A DNA stretch of 64,000 bases from Pyrrhosoma nymphula (GCA_963573305.1 OY754339.1:12881941-12945940); one strand, 5' to 3'; shown: positions 36,740 through 48,017, counted from the first letter of the stretch. Program-made: numbers and translations. Notes: generated from the letters alone by a model not told the origin.

Positions 36740-37931
36740 ATGTGTAACCTTAAAAAAAACATGCCTACTTGGCAAATAACAACTTGTTTTCACTCTTCGT
36801 TATCTGACTCTTTGATGCGCCAGAAATAATAATAGTAGATACTCTCCTACAAATAACTTGGAACTGATAATCTATGTAAATTAATATTAATTTTTAAGGA
36901 ATTACCTAAAGGGAATCATTTTCATATTATCATTCTTTATAGCTTCTTACAATGAAATTCAAGCTTGAGTTTAAAATCTGCATAATTTCATGAGTTTTTA
37001 TTTTCAAAAAGCTCTGTTATGCGCAATATCATATCTTTGTATTGAGTGACAAACTGGATCATTATGTTTTAGCGATGGATTAATTTAAACTTAAGTCTCT
37101 AGTGGTTGTGCATTTTTATTTCGCAATACTGAGCACATACTGTAATTACATGCTGTCGACGAATATTAAAGGAACATACATAGACGAAAACACAATTAGA
37201 TTCATCGATAATATATTAAACAAAACTGTAAAACTGATGTTGTTTTGCATAGAATTTGCTGCGCCAAGCCTTACGCGGAATATGGTAAAAGAGAAAAGGT
37301 ATTTTGAAAATAGGATGGCCATAAACTAGAATGGCTTAAATTCGTTTTGATGTTGTCAGTACCGGTAATGATTAATTCAATAACATTAATGAAATAACAT
37401 AGTAAGATACTGAAAAGAAGCCAAATACTATTTTCCGAAATGATTTTCACCCTCAGAGCAGCCTTGGTTTTAATTCACCGAGTCATCTTCAGGTAGTTGA
37501 CGAATTTATGAAAGCACACACCATGTGTATATTTAGGAATGGGAATGAAGGTTAAGAAACAGCTAGAGGAGATGAGTTGGTCGCACGTGTAACGACGCGC
37601 TCCATGAGAGAGATAGATGAAAGTGAGAGGTCTGTTTGAGGCAATGAAGGGAAAAAAACTCGAGCAAGGAATACCCGGAGAAAATGAAAGGAGAGGAACT
37701 TGGCTCGTCGGTGTTCTAATGAGGGATTAGCAAGGGTGGGTAAGGGAGCGGGCAAAGGGTGGTGGGTAGCGGGCTCCTGACTATGCGATCGCCTTTTCAC
37801 TATCCTTTCCTTAACCACGTTAACCACTCACCCATCCCCGCGAATCCGTCACTACAACACCGTTGACCCAACTTCCATTGCTGATTGTTAATTTCAAGCT
37901 AAATTCTTAGTCCTCGGACGAGTCGTAATTA

Positions 37932-38398
37932 CTACTCATACTCGCTGTTTGATTCTATTGCTTCTTCTTTGTCTACTATTAGTAATAGTTCCCGTAATTC
38001 CTTCGGAAGCCTCCTATGAGCTTTCACAGTCAAATATATGGAGGAGGAAAGCAATGGATCTGATGTGATCAAAAGTCTTTTGAATAGGTCCTCATTGGTG
38101 GCCATCCTGGAGTGTTTCCGCGTGAATCATTCTCGGAATATCCTGGCGTCCTTATTGCGAGCCTCCATCGCCTCTTCGGATAGCTGGCCTAAGGGAAGAA
38201 TTGCCCCTTTCGAAATTTCCGCGCCATGTATGAGCACTTTATGGACCGTGGTCGGCATGTGGTACCAGGGATAGAGCTCAATGTATAATTCGGCCGTCCT
38301 CAGGCAGTACAGTAAAAATGCCTGGTCGTTTAGTAGTAGGCCACTTGAAATTTCCTTCAGAATAATTGAAAATATTATTATAAGCTCATACTCTACTC
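37932..38398 (-). pseudogene. RAG1-like (Transib) transposase, last exon, one in-frame stop
   Basis: The exon follows a good minus-strand acceptor (tttcatttcag, ag at 38399-38400) and starts in phase with GVEYELIIIFSIILKEISSG. The key part is YPWYHMPTTVHKVLIHGAEI followed by GQLSEEAMEARNKDARIFRE. It then passes a TGA at 38124-38126 and continues in the same frame as FTRKHSRMATNEDLFKRLL and ITSDPLLSSSIYLTVKAHRR to a stop at 37932-37934. The pattern HK.L.H..EI...(14-16).SE...E..NK..R..R parallels the RAG1 C-terminal catalytic segment, in which the glutamate after serine is catalytic. Upstream exons with the two catalytic aspartates are not found in the element. One stop in about 155 codons suggests fairly recent inactivation, or a neighbouring domain still under some constraint. 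Confidence 0.75.
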
Positions 38399-39407
38399 CT
38401 GAAATGAAAATATAAGAAAACATGAATTAGCCTCGATAGCAGAAGTATAATACTCATCAAGCAAACTCACTGTTGATTTGTTGAGTGTAATACGTGGCAT
38501 TGACCATATGTAGTAAAATCCAGTCGATACGAAATATGCAAAAGACACTAAAAAAACGAATGTAGCAATGCAGCGTCGATAAACCATAAGCATATTAGTC
38601 TACAGCTGCCGGTCGATTTTTCATGGCTGTTATGTTATTCATATCTTCATAATTCAAATTCAAAAATTATGATGCAGCAAAAATCGCTCGTTATTCCGGG
38701 AACACTTTTCCCACTTCCTCATGTAGGGCACCATAACACTTATCCAAATAAATTTACGAAGACTATTTAGAGCGTCATCATGTGACCCTAAATCTTATAT
38801 TCGTGACAAATAATAAATCAAATATTCTTTTTTGTCATTTAATGATTGTCACTTCAAATCCGTTACTTTTTTATGGAGCTCAAGACACGTGATCTGGTGT
38901 GAAGGCATATCACCTCACGTTTGAGGAAAAACATGTGTAACGATCCAAAAATTTAAGAAAATATAATATACGAAGGATAAAAGAAAAAAATTATGATACT
39001 TAGAAATTAAAGTAAGCAGTAAGATCGCGTTGTAAAAGAAAAACCAAGAGAATATAACAAAATATATATGAACACAGATGAGAAAATTACGACGCATAAT
39101 GTGGGTAAAAAACGTCATTGGTTAGAAAGAAGAAACTTAAAAAAATTGCTTACCTTAAGAAAGAGGTATATGTACTTTTAAGAAAATAAACAATACTGCT
39201 GTCGCCACAGAAAACTGGAGCAGGAAATATGTCAGCATTTCACGAGCCAAATAACCAGATACTATGGGTTTTCCAAACTCACGAGAGCACAGCCACAACA
39301 TTACTTCACCAAAAACAAACTACAACTGCCTGTCAATATGCATTTCTTAAAGGAAATACCCGCACGTGTAACGAAAATACCCGCTAATACAGTCAACAGC
39401 AGCCCGG

Positions 39408-40360
39408 TGTCATAAAACGTTCCTTTTCGCGCCACCCTCTGGGAGTAAAGGCGGAGGGTGTTATTCGGGGTGGGGGAGGAGAGGGTGAAGGGAAAGAAGG
39501 GAACCCTAATGTTACCTTTTTTATGGAAAACATGCATGATACCCCGATAACCCGCATTCTTTTTATGAGTTGAAAGACGTTCATAATTTGCAGTATGATT
39601 CCGAAAATTATCCAAAGAAAAACAAATGTACCGCAGTTACGCGTGCACTGATCCATTCTCTCGATCCAATATCCTCACAAAATCTTCCGTTTAGAATCTT
39701 TAGAAATCAGTGACAACATGCATAGCCCGGAAAAGTTGGATTCGAGGAGTTAATGTCCACACAACTTGAACAATCGAACGGAGTCACTGTATTTCCACGT
39801 CCCGCTGCGCGGAGCCGGGCCGCGACGCGCGATCTAAAAATCGAGTTTATTCTCGGCGTCGCAAACTTTTTTGAAATATTTTTACGGAATAATCTAGAAA
39901 TATGTTTAGTTTATACTTTAATGAAGTATCCCAGAGACCATTTTCCGAATAAGGATTATATTGTCTACTTTATGTACGATTTTGTCTAAAAAAAGGGCCC
40001 GCCATTTTGTGACATAATAGGACTCAAATATGAGCAAATATGTCTGAAAGTTAGGCATAGTATAGGTAAAGTACCCTGTTTACAAATGGTAATGTTTTTT
40101 ATTTCATGTAAATCCTTCCATTACTCCTATATCTGCTCAACGTTTAAGATTTTCGAAGAAAAATGAGAGCGGGCGCTTTTTAGGAAATTTGGTCGTGTTT
40201 GAGGCTCTGTATCTAAGTAACGGGTAAGACCTATGGAAAATGGCTTACCATTCCATAATCACTAATCAATTGTGTGTATATGTACCAAGTTTCAAGACGT
40301 TATCTCCAAAAAAGCAATTTTGGACTTTTGTCCGGCGATTTTCGATTTGAGCCCACTGTG
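39408..40360 (-). repeat. Right terminal inverted arm of the Transib element (953 bp)
   Basis: Inverse copy of 35786-36739. Its outer end is ...GCCCACTGTG, directly followed by cagcg (40361-40365). The near identity of the arms allows the strands to fold into a long hairpin. Confidence 0.95.
40323..40360 (-). promoter_or_regulatory. RSS-like transposon end, right
   Basis: On the minus strand CACAGTG at 40360-40354 is followed after 22 bp by ACAAAAGTC, identical to the left end. Both ends therefore have the same spacer length, unlike the 12/23 pair of vertebrate antigen-receptor signals. Confidence 0.7.
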
Positions 40361-40365
40361 CAGCG

Positions 40366-41326
40366 TCTAGAAAGTCAGAAAGAGCATTCTAAGCTGCTCA
40401 AGACTTTTCTTGACTGGAAAGAGAAAAATATAATAGAATAACTTTTATTTAGATCCCATGTCTCCTGGGTTCAGGTGGATACATAACACATATGAATTAA
40501 ATTGCAATTATACAAATACATACAAGAATAAACATAAAAGCCTCGAAGGGCATCTAAACAAATGTACAATACAAAAATAAACAAAAAAACACATCAAACG
40601 ACAATATATCAGTTGAAAACAGGTGTAAAAGTTTACAACTAAATTAAGTGAAACGTTTCTTTCAAATCGAATAATATAAAGTAAAATACATGTTTCACAA
40701 AATAAGACTCGACTCAATGACAGATCATTATTTAAATTATACAAATCAGTTTATTAACAAAAAAATGTAACAGATAAAGACGATCAGAGAAAGACGGAGT
40801 GGAGTTACGAAGGCAGTGGAATAATTTTGTCTGGAATAAGTTCACCGATGATGTTTGACGAATACCATGGGGGAGAGAATTCCATAGTCTAACTGCTTCT
40901 ACCGAGAAGGAGTTGTGGAGTAGAGTTGATCTATGGGTTGGGATATAAAGTGATATAAATATTCTTTGATCAATATGTTTATCAACTTCTTTGTTCTGAA
41001 ACCGTAATAGATAATTTCAAACGAAAATTCTTTTGGTTAAAGTTATAGATTTTCGTAATTTGTTGGAAAATTTTATTTTTTTATATCTTCTTAATTTAAA
41101 TTTTCTTTAGTACAGGCCGACCACGCAAAAGATGGTCTGAAAATCTTAATTCATAACTCATAAAGGCAAAAAACAGAAAGAACAGGAAAAAATGTCTTCA
41201 AAGAAAAAAAAGTATTTTTACAGGAAAACTGACTTCTATTTGATTTATCGGTTTGAACAGTTTGGGTGTAAGGTATGCGCACAAATATTGAAAACTGTCT
41301 ATTACGCATAAAATCAATTAAGTATA
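40366..41326. other. No intact gene; probably decayed LINE upstream sequence
   Basis: AT-rich DNA between the Transib element and a LINE C-terminal relic. I see no recognisable protein motif, although its position suggests that degenerate reverse-transcriptase sequence may lie within. Confidence 0.4.
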
Positions 41327-41868
41327 TCATATGGATTAATATTCTGGGATAATATCAGTGATAGTAGAGATATTCTCATAATACAGAAAAGAGCAAGTAG
41401 GTTTATGACAAATATCAAAATCAGAGGGTCACTTCAAACCTTTATTTTAAACGCTACGCATTTTATCCCTGTTTACCCTAGGCATGTTTGTATATGCAAC
41501 AACTTGTTTTATTTCTTAAAAAGACAAATATATATTACATACTAATTCAATAATAATACTAAGAGTACCACTAATTCGCACATAACACTAAGTCGCACTA
41601 ATATGTACCTAGATGAACCGTACTAATAATAAGAGTACCTAGATGAACCATAATAATACTAAGAGTACCACTAATTCGCACATAACACTAAGTCGCACTA
41701 ATATGTACCTAGATGAACCGTACAAAATGGCCTTGAAATGTTTTAATAAGCTACTAGGAAATATAAATTGTATTGATAAGCTCAATGTATTTAGGAATAC
41801 AGTTAATACATTATTGATGAAAGAGTGCTACTTTGAGGTTGATAACTTCCTCAATGCGGTTATGTAAT
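41327..41868 (+). pseudogene. Non-LTR retrotransposon C-terminal fragment, disrupted by tandem duplication
   Basis: The first part (41327 to a stop near 41543) encodes SYGLIFWDNISDSRDILIIQ, KRASRFMTNIKIRG and HFIPVYPRHVCICNNLFYFL. This is the i.YGi.fWG.s.ds..if.lQKr..R...g region downstream of the reverse transcriptase in Jockey-like and related LINEs. The second part (41643-41868) encodes NTKSTTNSHITLSRTNMYLD, YKMALKCFNKL and FRNTVNTLLMKECYFEVDNF, the usual C-terminal end of the same ORF. A 100-bp tandem duplication (41551-41650 and 41651 on) separates the parts. No intact reverse transcriptase precedes it. Confidence 0.8.
41551..41722 (+). repeat. Tandem duplication, 100-bp period, inside LINE relic
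   Basis: taataatactaagagtacca at 41551 recurs at 41651. The copies stay aligned through cctagatgaaccgtac (41607-41625 and 41707-41722), after which LINE coding sequence resumes. Sub-repeats (cctagatgaacc) occur between. Confidence 0.9.
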
Positions 41869-42484
41869 TATTATTATCGTTAAAATAAATAATGTGAGTA
41901 CAGCAATATATGTTAAGTATATAGCAAAGTCATTTATATGACGGATGCACTGCATGAAATTAATGTTTTTATTTATGCCTGGTAAATTCATGTGTTGTTT
42001 TTGTAGCAATTATTCTTTTATATTATTGTTTAACTTCGTATGCTGAATTTATGAACATGTACAATGTACTACATACTTCACCTGCCCTATGTCTATTTTG
42101 TAGACCAGTGGAGCTAATAATAATCATTGCCATAGTTTTCCCAAAAGAACATGCACTAATATACAGGGCATGAAGGAGCAAGAGTTTTGGAATCAATTAT
42201 AGATTATTGTGTTTTAAGACAAGATAAAAAAATTAAAAATCGATATTATCAGAGTGAAATTTGGCGGGTCATGGGAAAGTTACTATTAGCTTGTACTAGG
42301 CTTGATATACCTACGTCCCATAAAGCTATAGACACGCCCAAAAGTATGATAATAGCCAAAATATTATTAGGTTAACTTACAAAAATGCATCAGAAATAGT
42401 CTAAAAAATAAAAGTGCCTGTATAAAAAAGAGTAAATTGTGGACTTAAAATAGATAAAAGTACAGCATAAAGGAATATGAGCAT

Positions 42485-42900
42485 ATGAAGAGCAGCATAA
42501 AGAAAGCAGCGGTAGAAGCATTGGGACTGTCTGAGAGAAGAAACTATCCGTACTGGAGTGACAAGGGAATTGAACGAAATATTCTATATGAAAGGAAATT
42601 GGAACTTAAATATTTACAACAAATTGGTTATGCTAACAAGAGAAGAGTATGAAGAAATATTGCTATCCGAGAAAGAAAAAGAAAAAATTACTTTGGCGAT
42701 ATAAACCCAGACTCAGTTGAATGGGGCTTACGTAGGTATATGATAAATTAAATGCTAAAATAATTGAAAGATTTGTGAATGGAGAAACCACACCAAAGGA
42801 ATAGTGATAGTCGTATATTAACCGTAGATTCCCGAAAAGATCCAGAGAATTACCATTGTAGTGATACCCACTGTTGGTAGAAAATTAAGTAAATTTATAA
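42485..42900 (+). pseudogene. RTE-like LINE fragment, decayed
   Basis: The plus strand encodes MKSSIKKAAVEALGLSERRN and YPYWSDKGIERNILYERKLE, resembling the a..aa.e.lG......WWdeEi....eKr linker between endonuclease and reverse transcriptase in RTE/BovB-type elements. After stops it gives DSRKDPENYHCSD, recalling the K.dp.nYRgI start of the reverse transcriptase. The clade assignment is tentative; several stops and frameshifts are present. Confidence 0.5.
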
Positions 42901-43134
42901 ATCTTAAAAAAATATTTTTCATGAGACCATGCTCTGATATCATTGTCATTCGCACACAACGCGGGTCTCATTGATTCACTGAGGATGTAGTGGAGGTTAT
43001 TAAATCCACGAGGAGAGAACGTAGCTTGTCATATAAATGTACAGAGTATGGTACATGAAACTAAATTACAACAGCTCGCGAAAACATACAAAAAATTGTA
43101 TTCCTTCGGCTTGGACCGCAAGGCACAGCGCTAA

Positions 43135-43301
43135 AGCTGGATTCACATGAACAGAAATCGACGCGGAAATGCGGACGGCGGAAAAGCGGAAAGCCAATCA
43201 CAGGCGGCGGAAAACGAAGAAGCTGACATCCCTTTGTTTTCCGCCGCCTGTGATTGGCTTTCCGCTTTTCCGCGTCGATTTCCGTTCATGTGAATCCAGC
43301 T
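43135..43301. mobile_element. Hairpin MITE, PIF/Harbinger-like (3-bp TAA duplication)
   Basis: 167 bp. The ends agctggattcacatgaac and gttcatgtgaatccagct are perfect inverted repeats. The arms continue inward almost to the centre (atcgacgcggaaa; aaagccaatcacaggcggcg), leaving a loop of about 20 nt. taa at 43132-43134 and 43302-43304 is a candidate 3-bp target duplication, as made by PIF/Harbinger transposases. It has no coding content. The family's source element is not in the window. Confidence 0.75.
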
Positions 43302-43819
43302 TAAGAAGGCTGTCCCGGCGGCCTTTCCGCGCCAACACCTTGAACCGTTCAACTTAAGACGATTTTTCGCTTAGACAGGTGAGCAGAGACAATATTTTCT
43401 TTTCCATTATGTTGTACGTACATCATCAATTTACCCCAAAGTGTCAGCAAAGGACAGTTTAGCGATGTCAATATTTTTATTTTTAAATTTAAGAATAAAA
43501 TAGAACAAATTAAAAAAAATTATAAGGTTAAAATATGTTTTCCGGAAACAAAATCGCTGGAATAAAATGCAGAAGGATAAAAATTTATCTTCAGTTATTT
43601 TTTAAATTACGCCTGGGGTCTGAGCACCTTGTACGCGGCTGACTTAAATACCCCGTTCTGCTCAAGTTTTGCGGGTTCCACTCGCACGAGGTATTGTAGC
43701 AAATATAGTAGACTATATTTTGCACCGTATTCTATAGAATACATGTACGCCATTCCGAATTAAATTTAAATCCACTCTTAAATTACTCAACCGCCCCCTT
43801 AACTTCTTTTTAGCCATAG

Positions 43820-44330
43820 TCCGTCATCGCGTGCCCTCCCGGAGACATAGTTCATGTGAAGAAATCCTATCATCTCTTGGCCTATCACACCTCTCCCTTC
43901 GCCGGCTGACTTCGGACCTTAAATTCCTGCACTCCATCACGAATGGGACCTTCCACTCTGATCTTCTTCTTTCCTATTTTTCACTCCGCATCCCAGCCCG
44001 CATCACTCGCAATATGAGTCTGTTACACACACCCAAATTCCGTCTCTCCATTTCCCAACGATCACTATTCTACCGCCCACCTTCATCTTTCAATGCCCTA
44101 ACTAATAGTCACCCCACCCTTGACCTTTTCTCCTCACGCAACGTCTTTTTCTCCCAACTGAAATGTAATGCGTAACATTTATGTCATATTCGCCTCATTC
44201 TTGCCTTGTTTATATTTTGAATATTTCTTTTTGTTTCTACTACTACTGTTGTTTTTTAATTTATTATGTTTATTGAACCCAATGTAAAGGCCTTAGTTGC
44301 TGTTTTTTATAAATAAATAAATAAATTACC
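43820..44330 (+). pseudogene. LINE 3' end: ORF2 C-terminus plus 3' UTR and (AAAT)n tail
   Basis: The frame to 44175 encodes SSCEEILSSLGLSHLSLRRL, TSDLKFLHSITNGTFHSDLL and FSLRIPARITRNMSLLHTPK. This is the l..L.l..L..RR...dl.flykil.g..d...ll....f..p.r..R segment found at the C-terminus of Jockey/I-like LINEs. An AT-rich 3' UTR follows and ends in ataaataaataaataaat near 44330, typical of these elements. It is 5'-truncated just upstream, and no target duplication was located. Confidence 0.7.
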
Positions 44331-45039
44331 GTGAAGAAAGTTGAAAAAATTACTCCTGGCCTGCTTTTTTCGATTTAAGATGACTGTGAGCCAGTTTGAC
44401 GAGCAGAATTCGTGCCCAAAATGATCAACCATCATGAGCCTATCGAGCGTACATTTGTGATTAAGGGGCCGTGCATAAACTACGTTACCAACTTAGGGGG
44501 GGGGGGCTAAAATCCTACGGCGGGTAACGAGGGGGAGGGGCTGGGGTTCACTCAAAGTAATGTAGCTGTGACAATGCGCCTGTTTACGTTTCCTACTCAT
44601 CAACAGCGCGTCGACAATACTACAGAGTTTAACTTGAGGAAGGGCGCGCGGGGTGTTTCATACACCCCAATCTTCTACTTTAACTTGATGTAACTGAACC
44701 AAATGCCTCTACAATGCTGCAAGTCTTCATACCATCAAATTTCTTATATTTTAAACTTTTCGTGGGTTAAATAGCGACCTCGTGACATCACTTTTGAAAG
44801 CAGCAGTAAGAAATGTGGGGAGGGGAGAGAACTTAAAGTAGATGAGCACAGCACCTTGATTCATGGTTGATTTTTAGAATTTAAAAATGAATGTTACAAT
44901 TTCCAATTGAGATTAGATAGTTCTATTATATCTAGTTCGGTTAATTTATTTCTCTTATTTCAACCTATCCCTGAAAATAAACTTACTCAATAATTGAGAC
45001 AATATATCAAAATCTCAGGCTTCACTTGGTGGAACCACA

Positions 45040-45286
45040 TTGCGACGGTTTGTGAATAAATTCACTTTGTAATGTTCCACAATATTTTTTTATTATTCCG
45101 ACCTAGGTTTCGACTCAAGCTAAGCTACGTCATTCTCAAGGTGAATGAAAAATTCTCAAGAAAGAAAATCCCAAGGTGAATGAAAAAAAACATTGAGAAT
45201 GACTTAACATGAGTCGAAACCGAGGTCGGAATAATATAAAGTATTGTGGAACATTGCAAAGTGAATTTATTCACAAACCATCGCAA
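45040..45286. mobile_element. Family M inverted-repeat element (copy 3, two cores)
   Basis: Arms of about 100 bp run from ttgcgacggtttgtgaataaa inward to cattctcaa. Each arm holds a core block (minus: gagtcgaaacctaggtcgg; plus: gagtcgaaaccgaggtcgg). The centre has a small direct duplication of aaggtgaatgaaaaa. It is the most symmetric family M copy. Confidence 0.75.
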
Positions 45287-45387
45287 TTAAGAAAATATTT
45301 TTGAATTGAAAGTTTCATTTGTTGACACGTCACATGTCGGCGGGTGGGAGGGGTTGGGTTAAAATACTACGGTTGTCAATGAAAGGC

Positions 45388-45404
45388 GGGGGGGGGGGGG
45401 GGGG
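45388..45404. repeat. G17 homopolymer
   Basis: Seventeen consecutive G bases lie just inside the right end of the TIR element. The length may be subject to assembly or sequencing error. Confidence 0.85.
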
Positions 45405-45452
45405 TAAAAAAAATCACCGAAAACGGTAACGTACTTCATGCACGACCCCTAA

Positions 45453-46238
45453 CGCAACGCTTTTTTTGCCGGTTTCTCGAAGTTACATATGTATTTCATG
45501 AGAAATCATCATGGCATTCCACCAATTTTTCCACTTACGAGTATAGCATAGCTGATATACTACATATTGAGGCTGGTTTGGTTTGAAGTGTTCCATAATG
45601 ATGACTAAAGAGTTTGCAACTTTCCACTTGAAATAATATTAGTTTCCCGAGTATTTAAGGTGCTTTTTTTTGGCCACTGGTTATGCATTTTATTTTTTTA
45701 GTAAAAATGTCGAAACAAGCCGCGCAATCAACTATTATTCATGTGTAAATAACTTCATACGTCATACCTCCAATTAAGCCTCTGTTTTCTGCATATTGTA
45801 CCGCGTGAATACTACACACATAGTCGGTTGGGGTTCCTTGAATCATCGTGCCTTATGATTCAACAAACTTTCCTGTCGAACGTATTAAACCTGCCCTTTC
45901 CTTCTTCGCTGGTCCTTCCCCACGAAAGATGAAAACCTATTTGACACATCGTTGTTAGGGCTTAGAAAAAAGTTGGGGAGGGGTATAAATTGGTGTAAGC
46001 GGATGGATGGAATCGTTTGATCGTCGAGAGGGTGACTGGGAGTGAAAAGGGTTATTCGGGCGACGCCTGGGGGGAAGGGAGGGAGGCGGGGAATTAATTC
46101 GTCGCAGAAAGAGGGATGAAGCGGGTTTAAGTGTAAAAACAGATAGTGAGTGGCTTGGTGTTTTTAGTGTGGGGAGGGGAAGAGTGGAGAAAGGGTGGGA
46201 GGGGCGAGCACCCTCATCTGATATGAGCAGTGGGATGG
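45453..46238. other. No gene recognised
   Basis: AT-rich, then purine-rich from about 45950. A 133-codon minus-strand frame (45955-46356) is Pro/Ser-rich, lies opposite the purine tract and overlaps the P-type element below, so I discount it. Confidence 0.5.
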
Positions 46239-46246
46239 GTGGTGAC

Positions 46247-46742
46247 CATTGGGGTGGAAGGAGATGGCGCTTGCTGTGGTGGCCAATGCTTGAAGCATTG
46301 ACGTGGGCGTGGCCGATCCGCCATATTTGTTTCCCCCGAATTACACCTCTTAGCACTTTACGGGCTGATGCACAAATTTCACGATGGTATTTTCCATCGA
46401 TGACTCACATGAAAACAGCATGCATTCACTTCTCTAAAATTCAGTTTTAATTAAAATGTTTTTTTAATTATTTAAATAAATAATAATCCTTATTTCCAGC
46501 GAAAAACCAAAGTAACTTCGAGTTGGAATAATATCTCCAAGTAGCTCATCCGTACATGTTTCTACAGTTAAATTTTCAGAGAGAAATTAGATATTCTTGG
46601 TTTATTTACGATGTTGCGTCCAATCCTCCGTGCTATCCAAAGACAAGCAAGGAAAGAATAAGGGAAAGCAATATGTATAGTGGATATTTGTTATGTCAGT
46701 TTACAATTTGACGACGTTATGCCATCTCCATCTACTTCAATG
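46247..46742 (+). mobile_element. Non-autonomous P-type element, 496 bp, with 8-bp target duplication
   Basis: The left end CATTGGGGTGGAAGGAGATG and the right end read inward CATTGAAGTAGATGGAGATG match at 16 of 20 bases and then share GC. gtggtgac is perfectly duplicated at 46239-46246 and 46743-46750, and 8-bp duplications are the rule for P-superfamily elements. The first 51 bp (46247-46297) are identical to 58697-58747, upstream of the P-type transposase gene at 58983. The inner sequence then diverges and has no coding motif. The arrangement fits a deletion derivative mobilised by that transposase. Confidence 0.85.
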
Positions 46743-46750
46743 GTGGTGAC

Positions 46751-48017
46751 GGAGCGACTGGCAGACCGTGGACGACATGGCGACGGCAAACTGAGGTTGC
46801 AGTGCCCTTTTTGTCGATTTACAATTTCTGGCATGAAAAATACTGAGCTGCTGCTGACGTGAACACACATTGACAGAAAAAAAACTATATATCTATATTT
46901 ATCAATTGAAAACATAATATTGTTTCGCCATGTTAGTCTTTCCCTCTCTTTTGTGCTTTGGTAGAAAAATTTAAGGAGAAAAGTTATTGAGCCTATCAGT
47001 TCAACACCACCACAGCCCATCGAGTACTTCCATTAGGTATGCCACTCGCTCCACAAACCCCTTACATAATAATCACAAATACCGATATCCCTTTCGGAGC
47101 TTGGCGAGTTTCGATCGCTGATTCATCAACGCGTCTTCTAATGCTAAGTTTGGATCAAGTCACCCATCTCACTGAGGTGTGCGCTCTTAAAATTCTCCCG
47201 TAATTCTTCGAAAGCTTCTAGAAAAATACGGAGAAGTGTGCAATCAGTCATGATGTACCTTATGTTATGCTTATATTGTTTTAAATTTGTGTGAATTTCT
47301 CCACAATTGAGCTCCGCATTTTTAATATGGTTGCGTCAGCAGAGCTGCGATATTTGAGTTGGCTAATTGGAGAGAAATTCTTGTCCATGTCGCATTCTTA
47401 ATCTGTCTGCACGGCTAAATGATTTAGTTAATGAGTGCAGTAGGATAGCCATAAGAATACCTTCGCTGAGATAGCATCAAATGCCTTGTTATTTCAACCT
47501 CTTCCACCAGACGAAACCTCACCTCTGAGTTTCCTCTCCATGTAAGCTAAACCCCAGAAATTTGCCCTGCCTACCACCGTGCCTTTCTACTGTTTCTTCT
47601 TGAAGTCTGCTCTCTCCTATTTTCACAGTCATCAAGCTAATAACGAGTATTATTTTGACATTTGTTTTCAGCCAGGCACACCAATGTCAGGCGATCAGGT
47701 TGCGTATACTATGCAAGCAAGTTGGAAGCAAGCAAAGCGAAGTGAATCGACGATGAACGTTCCACGCAAAATACTGCTCACTCCGCGTATATGTCACATT
47801 AGGGCCAAGATTTGGGCACGGAAGCCTATAAACGTTTGCACTAATTTATGCATAGATTTATGTAAAGCATTCATGTTTTTAGCACATTCAGCTAGCATTT
47901 CTCAAAGTTAACATTAAAAATCGCAATCGAGTTTTCATTTTCACTTTTCTAGCATGTACTTTCATTCCATATTCCTTGGTCTATTACTAACACTATGACT
48001 GATCTAAACTTTTTCCT
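46751..48017. other. No gene recognised
   Basis: Mixed AT-rich DNA. A 110-codon frame at 47579-47911 shows no domain or splice context. Confidence 0.5.

Larger units (their letters stand above)
35786..40360 (-). mobile_element. Transib-type DNA transposon relic with 5-bp target duplication
   Basis: The element is 4575 bp. Both termini read CACAGTGGGCTCAAATCG going inward, and perfect 5-bp duplications cagcg lie at 35781-35785 and 40361-40365. A CACWRTG-type terminus plus a 5-bp duplication is characteristic of Transib, the superfamily related to RAG1. A Transib/RAG1-like last exon at 37932-38398 on the minus strand supports this independently. The arms are unusually long (954 and 953 bp). 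The interior between 36740 and 39407 is mostly non-coding and AT-rich, so most of the transposase has been lost. Confidence 0.85.
44465..45449. mobile_element. TIR element, PIF/Harbinger-like (TAA duplication), 985 bp
   Basis: The left end GGGGCCGTGCATAAACTACG and the right end read inward GGGGTCGTGCATGAAGTACG match at 17 of 20 bases and continue as TTACC. taa at 44462-44464 and 45450-45452 is a 3-bp duplication. G-rich tracts lie just inside each end (44496-44506 and 45388-45404). A separate inverted-repeat element (45040-45286) is nested inside. No transposase is recognised. Confidence 0.7.

Noticed and set aside
36491..36829. 112-codon ORF repeated inversely at 39393-39656
   Set aside because: It lies in the Transib inverted arms and is duplicated with them. 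It is hydrophobic then Pro-rich with no domain, and its frame runs out of the arm differently on each side.
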